Below are positions 59,504 through 64,000 of a stretch of 64,000 bases of DNA, piece by piece; positions within the stretch are counted from its first letter, which is position 1; every line of letters begins with the position of its first letter. The position numbers and the translations under genes were made by a program. The notes under the pieces were generated by a model. The model made no database searches. It was not told the origin of the DNA and saw only the letters and a program-made list of their open reading frames with translations. This DNA comes from Paraburkholderia sp. FT54 (GTDB lineage Bacteria; Pseudomonadota; Gammaproteobacteria; Burkholderiales; Burkholderiaceae). The stretch spans positions 248,001-312,000 of the forward strand of contig NZ_CP134196.1 of NCBI RefSeq assembly GCF_031585635.1. Direction: 5' to 3'.

Positions 59504-60199
59504 ATGTATTCGATCGACCCTGTTCCCCTATCGCACGATGGCCCGTCAGACATTGCGTTATGGCGGATCGACATCGACTTCACCGCGTCGCTGGACGCCC
59601 CAGCCTTCGCATCCCTTAGCGACGACGAATGCACGCGAGCCCGCACCTTTCGTCGCCGTGAAGACGCGCTGCGCTTTGCGAGCATACGTGTCGCGCTGCG
59701 TGAACAACTCGCGCTGCGGCTCGATATCGCGGCACATGCCGTGCGTTTTGCGCTCGACGTCAACCTTCGTCCTCATCTCGCGGATTCGAATCGCTTCGAC
59801 TTCAATGTATCGCATGCGGGCGCGCACGGGCTGATCGCGATCTCGCCGGTTCGGCGCGTCGGCGTCGACATCGAGCAGCACAGCGACAGATTCGCTTGGC
59901 ATTCGATTGCTGCTTTGACGCTCGATCCGGAAGAGGCTGCATGGATCGGACGCCTCGATGCGGGACAGCAGAGCGCCGCGTTTTACGATGCGTGGGTCGC
60001 CAAGGAAGCGCTCGTCAAGACAACGGGCGTGGGCATCACGCGCGGATTGCGGCATTTGACGGTGCTGCCGCGCGAGAGCAAGCGCGTGGCGCTGCGCCAT
60101 CAGATTCCCGACGATATGCGCGATGTCGCCGCGCACTGGCTTGCTGCACCGGACGGCTACGCCGCGTGCGTGGCGTGGTCAGCGACGGCGTTCCCGTAA
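59504..60199 (+). CDS. 4'-phosphopantetheinyl transferase (Sfp type)
   Basis: 231 residues, Sfp/EntD-type. It transfers phosphopantetheine from CoA to a Ser of carrier domains. Mg and CoA motifs are complete: NVSHAGAHGLIAIS, RVGVDIEQHS (GVDIE 120-124) and WVAKEALVKTTGVGI (W164-x-x-K-E168). No carrier-protein, NRPS or PKS gene is in the window, so it serves remote clusters, perhaps siderophore assembly. Its 3' end overlaps a convergent small gene by 43 bp. Confidence 0.93.
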   Translation: MYSIDPVPLSHDGPSDIALWRIDIDFTASLDAPAFASLSDDECTRARTFRRREDALRFASIRVALREQLALRLDIAAHAVRFALDVNLRPHLADSNRFDFNVSHAGAHGLIAISPVRRVGVDIEQHSDRFAWHSIAALTLDPEEAAWIGRLDAGQQSAAFYDAWVAKEALVKTTGVGITRGLRHLTVLPRESKRVALRHQIPDDMRDVAAHWLAAPDGYAACVAWSATAFP

Positions 60200-60417
60200 T
60201 CGCAAACAGACGCAGCGCGTTGCGGGTCGGCGCACCCGAATGGCAAACCTTTCGGCCAGCCGAACATGTGCACCTGTGTGAGCGGCTGCATGGCCGGCTG
60301 TGCAAGTGTGACCGCCGCGCGAATCCTGCCTGCCATCGGCACGTCGAGCACATGCCGAGTCGCCGCTATCGCGCACGCGCGCAGTCGCTGGCAAGCCTGC
60401 TCCAGTTCCAATGGCAT
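60157..60417 (-). CDS. Hypothetical protein, second gene of a small operon
   Basis: 86 residues starting MPLELEQACQRLRACAIAAT, with PTLQ-free amphipathic helices and a C-terminal VHMFGWPKGLPFGCADPQRA. The ribosome-binding site TTGAGGAAGCAGGCCT is strong and lies on the stop of the gene before it, so the two are translated together. It overlaps the end of the phosphopantetheinyl transferase on the opposite strand. Function unknown. Confidence 0.6.
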   Translation of the reverse strand: MPLELEQACQRLRACAIAATRHVLDVPMAGRIRAAVTLAQPAMQPLTQVHMFGWPKGLPFGCADPQRAASVCDYGNAVADHATHAA

Positions 60418-60429
60418 AGGCCTGCTTCC

Positions 60430-60909
60430 TCAATGCATGTACGTGACGCGCCGTGCTTGCACGTCGAGTTCCACACCGGCGTCGAGCAAATCGATGGCGA
60501 ACCAGCGAATCAGCTTCAGGACACCACTCACCGCGGGCGCGGGCAGCCATTCGTTGAGCATGCGCAACGCGGCGCCGCTGTGTGTTTTCTGCAGCAGCGC
60601 GATGGTTTGCAGGATCACGGCCTCGTCCTTGCCGAGATCGCTGGCGCAGCGGCAGCGCATGTCGAGCGGTCGATACGACACGTGCATCAGCGAACGCATC
60701 AGCAGATCGAAGTGGTCGATGCCGTCCTGTCGCAAGCCGACGCCGCTGAGAATGTCGCGCCAGTGCACGCCGCCGCGCGCCGTTTCGCAGGCGGGCCGCA
60801 ACCACGTGCGAACGGCGCTCAGGACGGTGCGCTCGGGCGCGTCGGCGGTATCGGTCGGATGATCGTCGATCAGTTCCGGGCGGCTACTGTGCTGAGAGCG
60901 AAAGTTCAT
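60430..60909 (-). CDS. Hypothetical protein, first gene of a small operon
   Basis: 159 residues: polar N-terminus (MNFRSQHSSRPELIDDHPTD), then TVLSAVRTWLRPACETARGG, FDLLMRSLMHVSYRPLDMRC and an alpha-helical LQKTHSGAALRMLNEWLPAP. CCAGGAGCATCG precedes the ATG at 60909. I do not recognise the family. Upstream lies a 43-bp palindrome with a Fur-like core, the nearest regulatory element. Confidence 0.65.
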   Translation of the reverse strand: MNFRSQHSSRPELIDDHPTDTADAPERTVLSAVRTWLRPACETARGGVHWRDILSGVGLRQDGIDHFDLLMRSLMHVSYRPLDMRCRCASDLGKDEAVILQTIALLQKTHSGAALRMLNEWLPAPAVSGVLKLIRWFAIDLLDAGVELDVQARRVTYMH

Positions 60910-61300
60910 CGATGCTCCTGGGTGGACACGGTCCAAAGAAAACGCGCCGGCCGGATGGGATGGGTGCCGCGTCGCAGGCCAGCGCATGTCGCGTGCGACG
61001 GATGGACGATGACGCAGCGTCTGCGTCAGGTGTCGATGTTCGGTGCCGGTAGGGGCGCCTGCTTCAGCTTCGGGCCGGCTGAGTTCGTTGCCACTCGCGC
61101 TCGGCGTCGGCCGGACCTGGCTCGATCAGCGGCCATTGAGTTGACGCGACACCAGAACTTCAAGCGGCGCCGAGGCATTGAGTCCGGCGTCGACGGCGGC
61201 CTCTGCGTTCTGCGGGCGCCGGCTTTAGATTTCGGGCGGCTGATGTCGAGCCTCGTCATGGTTTCGGGTTCGGCTGAGGATACGAGTTGAATAATGAGGC
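60910..61300. other. Leader of the small minus-strand operon, 391 bp
   Basis: Between the palindrome and the first hypothetical gene. A minus-strand frame at 61026-61259 starts MTRLDISRPKSKAGARRTQR but has no clear ribosome-binding site and an Arg-rich, shadow-like composition, so it is not called. No hairpin of note was seen. Confidence 0.35.
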
Positions 61301-61343
61301 AATCACGTTCTAAATGCAAATCATTCGTATTTGGAGCGTGATT
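61301..61343. promoter_or_regulatory. 43-bp palindrome with Fur-box-like core
   Basis: The left arm AATCACGTTCTAAATGCAAAT and the right arm 61323-61343 match in 17 of 21 positions around a central C at 61322. The core 61313-61331 (AATGCAAATCATTCGTATT) resembles the AATGA/GAATCATT Fur box pattern of betaproteobacteria. It lies between the minus-strand two-gene unit and the plus-strand MFS gene and could control both. Confidence 0.55.
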
Positions 61344-61533
61344 GCGAGGGAATGGGGTTGTGCACGTCCCGCGCTCGGCTCGAAACGTTGACAGGTCGAT
61401 CCGCTGTGGAACAGCGCTATAACGCAACTAACGGTCAACGGCGTCCGCCATCCCCGAACATGACGGCGGAGCGCCAAATCCAGCTTTTTGGCAAAATCGG
61501 CCTGCAGCCTCCTTGCCCACTTTCCCTCGCCAC
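61344..61533. other. Intergenic region before the MFS gene, 190 bp
   Basis: Holds the leader of the YbfB-type transporter. No other feature is seen. Confidence 0.35.
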
Positions 61534-62769
61534 ATGCCGACAAAAATACTCGACGCCGCATCGACTTCCAAGACCACCGAAGCGGCGCAACGCCTCCCCA
61601 CGCTGATGCTCGCCGCGACGCTGTCGCTGGGCAGCGCGATCGCGCTCGGGCTCGCCCGCTTCGCGTACGCGCTGCTGTTGCCATCGATGAAACTCGACCT
61701 CGGCTGGAGCTTCGCTCAAGCCGGCGCAATGAATACGGCCAATGCGCTGGGTTATCTGCTCGGCGCGCTCGCTTTTCCGCGCCTCGCGCGCCGCTGGTCG
61801 GCCGGCGCGTTGTTCGGCGGCGGTTGCGTGGCCACCGCGCTGCTGATGGCCGGCAGCGGCCTGCTTGCCGACACGCACTCGCTGCTTGTGTTGCGCGTGA
61901 TCACCGGCGTGAGCAGCGCGGCGATTTTCATCAGCGGCGGCGTGTTGGCGGCGCGGCTTGCATCCGCGAGGCCGCACGACGCAGGGCTCGTCCTCGGCCT
62001 GTATTACGGCGGGACGGGATGGGGCATCGTGGCGTCGTCGGTGCTGGTGCCGCTGACCATTTTCAACGTCGCGCACGGCTGGCAATTCGCGTGGTTTGCA
62101 CTCGCGCTTGCGTGTGCGGTATTCGCCGTTGTGGCCATCGGCGCTGCCCGAAAAATCGAGAGCGTACACGCGACGGTGTCGTCGGCGACGCACTCGCATG
62201 CTGCCGCCGACGCCCCACGTTGGCCGCGATTCAGTCCGGCGCTGGCGGGTTACGGCTTGTTCGGCGTCGGCTATATCGGCTACATGACGTTCATCGTGGC
62301 CCTGCTGCGCAATGCGGGCATGAGCGCGGCTGTCGTCACGAGCTTTTACCTGCTGCTCGGCGTGGCGACCGTGATCTCGGCGCGCGTGTGGTCGAGACTG
62401 CTCGACCGCATGCGCGGCGGCCAGGCGCTTGCGGTGCTCAACGCTTTGCTCGCGGTCGCGACGCTGCTGCCCGCGTTGTTCACGCAGCCGTGGGTGGCGT
62501 TCGTGTCAGGCGTGCTGTTCGGCGCGACGTTTCTCTCCGCCGTGGCGTCGACCACGGCTTTCGTGCGCCACAATCTGCCCGCGAGTCATTGGGCCAAAGG
62601 CATCAGCGCGTTCACGATCGTGTTCGCGTTCGGGCAGATCGTCGGACCGATGGTAATCGGCTGGGTCTCGGACGGCGCGGGACTCGCGCGCGGGCTCGTG
62701 TATTCCGCGCTGCTGCTCGCGGCGGGCGCGGTGCTGGCGGCGTGTCAGAAGCCGTTGCGCGGGATGTGA
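61534..62769 (+). CDS. YbfB/YjiJ family MFS transporter
   Basis: 411 residues, 12 helices. It starts LMLAATLSLGSAIALGLARF, the ALGLARFAYALLLPSMK motif of the YbfB/YjiJ family (PF06779), and has AGAMNTANALGYLLGALAFP and GLYYGGTGWGIVASSVLVPL. ATG at 61534; an in-frame ATG at 61513 is possible. No substrate is known for the family. Its promoter is next to the Fur-like palindrome, so iron control is possible. Confidence 0.9.
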   Translation: MPTKILDAASTSKTTEAAQRLPTLMLAATLSLGSAIALGLARFAYALLLPSMKLDLGWSFAQAGAMNTANALGYLLGALAFPRLARRWSAGALFGGGCVATALLMAGSGLLADTHSLLVLRVITGVSSAAIFISGGVLAARLASARPHDAGLVLGLYYGGTGWGIVASSVLVPLTIFNVAHGWQFAWFALALACAVFAVVAIGAARKIESVHATVSSATHSHAAADAPRWPRFSPALAGYGLFGVGYIGYMTFIVALLRNAGMSAAVVTSFYLLLGVATVISARVWSRLLDRMRGGQALAVLNALLAVATLLPALFTQPWVAFVSGVLFGATFLSAVASTTAFVRHNLPASHWAKGISAFTIVFAFGQIVGPMVIGWVSDGAGLARGLVYSALLLAAGAVLAACQKPLRGM

Positions 62770-63549
62770 GCCGGCGCATTCAGGCCAGTGCGTTTCACGC
62801 TCACACCTGCACGGACGGGATGCTCTTCATGCAATGCAAGGCGAACATCGAGCGGCTATTGACGATATCGGCGAGTGGGCGATTTCGGGTGGTAGGGGAC
62901 CGCGCCGGAAGCTCGTTCCGGGAAATTGCCCTCTAGAGGGAGATCGTCCTGTTGATGCGCAGAAACTCACTCCTTTAAGAAGCCTGTCCCGCAAGCCCCC
63001 GGGTATATTTTCAGGGTGCATTCATGCCGGGGACAACCGTCCGGGCTGCGAGCCCTCAGGCTCGCGGCCTTGCGCGGCCACAAGCTGTCATCCGGTGTCT
63101 CGCTGCCTTCACAGGAACGCAGCACGTGGGCGAATTGCGGCGTCACCAGCGCCGTAAGACGCGCTCGCCGGGCATGGACGCATATTCATATCCGAATGCT
63201 TGCGAGCATGACCGCTCGCCCGACCGGCCTCGTCGACCCGCGTAGGAAGTGGCAGCGCGTACTGACATGCCGCAACACACGCCCGCTGATTTCGTTCCAG
63301 TTGTACGTTTGATGGCCGCGACATTTGCATCCGTATTTGCGTCGGGCGTGGCGTCGACGGCAATTTTCTCGCACCCGTTGCGCACCGTTTTACAACGGCT
63401 GAAGCGGCTGCGCGCCGTGAATCGTCCGATGGGTAGTGTGCTGGTCGGTAGGGGCACGCTGACGGTGGCAGTGCGCTCAGTGCGTCAACATCGTCGCGCG
63501 TTGTCGGCCACACATCGCCTCGATCCAGGGGCGACATGTGGCCGCATGA
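62770..63549. other. Intergenic region, 780 bp
   Basis: No convincing gene. Several open frames overlap on both strands with Arg/Ser-rich composition typical of shadow frames in GC-rich DNA. A nearly perfect hairpin, GCTGCGAGCC-CTCA-GGCTCGCGGC (63045-63068), with one G:T pair, is the only structured element seen; it could mark a small RNA or a transcript end. Confidence 0.4.
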
Positions 63550-63921
63550 TCAACTTGCTTTGGTAGGCGCTTTTACCGCACTCTGTACCGCGACATTGCG
63601 ATAGACGTCGCGACAGAATTGCATGCCGCTTTGATGCGTGCCGTTGACGGCCGCCGCAATACGGACTGTTCCCTCCACATGCTGAGGCACCGGCGGATTC
63701 ACGACGGCGGCGTTGATCGCGAACGGATCCGCAGGCGACGCGCGCATGATGCCAATGCCCTTGATCGTCACGGCAAGGCAGGGGTCAGGAAGTTGCGCAC
63801 CGTGGCCAGCCGCGACGTCGAAATTGATGTTGAGCGTCCAGAAACCCTCGTGAATATCCTGATGAATAATGACGGCCTTCACCACGTCCTGGTGTGACAG
63901 CGTGTACTCGTTGCTAGTCAT
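63550..63921 (-). CDS. Hypothetical protein (123 aa)
   Basis: 123 residues from the ATG at 63921, with a strong ribosome-binding site (AAGGAGGGACCG); an upstream in-frame ATG lacks one. It starts MTSNEYTLSHQDVVKAVIIH, then EGFWTLNINFDVAAGHGAQL and NPPVPQHVEGTVRIAAAVNG, a beta-rich small domain. No signal peptide. I do not recognise the family. Confidence 0.7.
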   Translation of the reverse strand: MTSNEYTLSHQDVVKAVIIHQDIHEGFWTLNINFDVAAGHGAQLPDPCLAVTIKGIGIMRASPADPFAINAAVVNPPVPQHVEGTVRIAAAVNGTHQSGMQFCRDVYRNVAVQSAVKAPTKAS

Positions 63922-64000
63922 CGGTCCCTCCTTGCTCGCACGCATCTTTGATCGTACGTGTGCAGATATGGCAATTTGCGCGGACTAGGGAAGGTTAGTT

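Noticed and set aside
61026..61259. Minus frame starting MTRLDISRPKSKAGARRTQR, looked at as a possible HemP-like haem uptake protein
   Set aside because: The start resembles HemP, but the conserved C-terminal block ending in LILTK is absent in all frames and no ribosome-binding site is seen.
62770..63549. Several overlapping frames after the YbfB-type transporter
   Set aside because: All lack ribosome-binding sites and family motifs, and the compositions are those of shadow frames.

Overview
The window reads as a Burkholderiaceae chromosome or megaplasmid, most likely Paraburkholderia. This is inferred from the high GC content, dense LysR, IclR, RpiR and ArsR regulators, a phasin, a Gram-negative trimeric porin and several aromatic-catabolism modules. 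No rRNA, tRNA, CRISPR array, integrase or intact insertion sequence was seen. Gene identities come from reading protein motifs by eye; no database search was run.

Layout. 1-3250: the N-terminal end of an MFS transporter, a frameshifted EAL-domain remnant, and an aldo/keto reductase divergent from a LysR regulator. 3400-9270: an arsenic island (acr3, arsC, arsR, arsI, arsR, arsH, an MFS transporter and a truncated arsN-like acetyltransferase), which points to detoxification of inorganic and organic arsenicals. 9140-15120: envelope and storage genes (glycine-zipper lipoprotein, PhoD-like phosphatase with a partner, phasin, a shortened membrane protein, a glycosyltransferase). 15384-20600: a MazG-type pyrophosphohydrolase, a drug-efflux MFS, and a three-gene operon (two alpha/beta hydrolases and an SDR) divergent from a CGNR-type regulator. 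20750-24650: a lipoprotein, the wreck of a second ars operon (arsR intact, acr3 and arsC truncated), and a cobalt-type nitrile hydratase operon with its activator and a RidA protein.

25666-30943 is a compact gallate (4,5-cleavage) operon: dioxygenase, transporter, LigJ-type hydratase, aldolase, and a ModA-like protein without a signal peptide. The usual 4-oxalomesaconate tautomerase is not present. 31000-36700 holds small hypothetical genes, trpS with a hairpin and tandem Trp codons just upstream, and an aldehyde dehydrogenase divergent from a LysR regulator. 36900-45400 holds a membrane GGDEF/EAL protein, a Tat-exported purple acid phosphatase, a glycine-zipper protein, a TetR regulator with a candidate operator, and a porin.

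46900-53460 is a sugar-type ABC importer split over two divergent units (two permeases and a binding protein on minus; SDR, ATPase and RpiR regulator on plus), with tandem hairpin repeats between them. 53580-58610 holds two overlapping IclR genes divergent from an aromatic-type operon: MBL-fold protein with missing metal ligands, FAD monooxygenase and DUF2783 protein. A perfect inverted repeat overlaps its promoter. 59500-62770 holds a 4'-phosphopantetheinyl transferase convergent with a two-gene unit of unknown function, a 43-bp palindrome with a Fur-box-like core, and a YbfB-type MFS transporter.

The most unusual points are: the gallate operon with an unexplained cytoplasmic binding-protein homologue in place of a tautomerase; the hydrolase/SDR operon in which two enzymes lack a canonical catalytic residue; the degenerate MBL-fold partner of a flavin monooxygenase; and a shared TCCA-N6-TGGA motif at the ars promoters.
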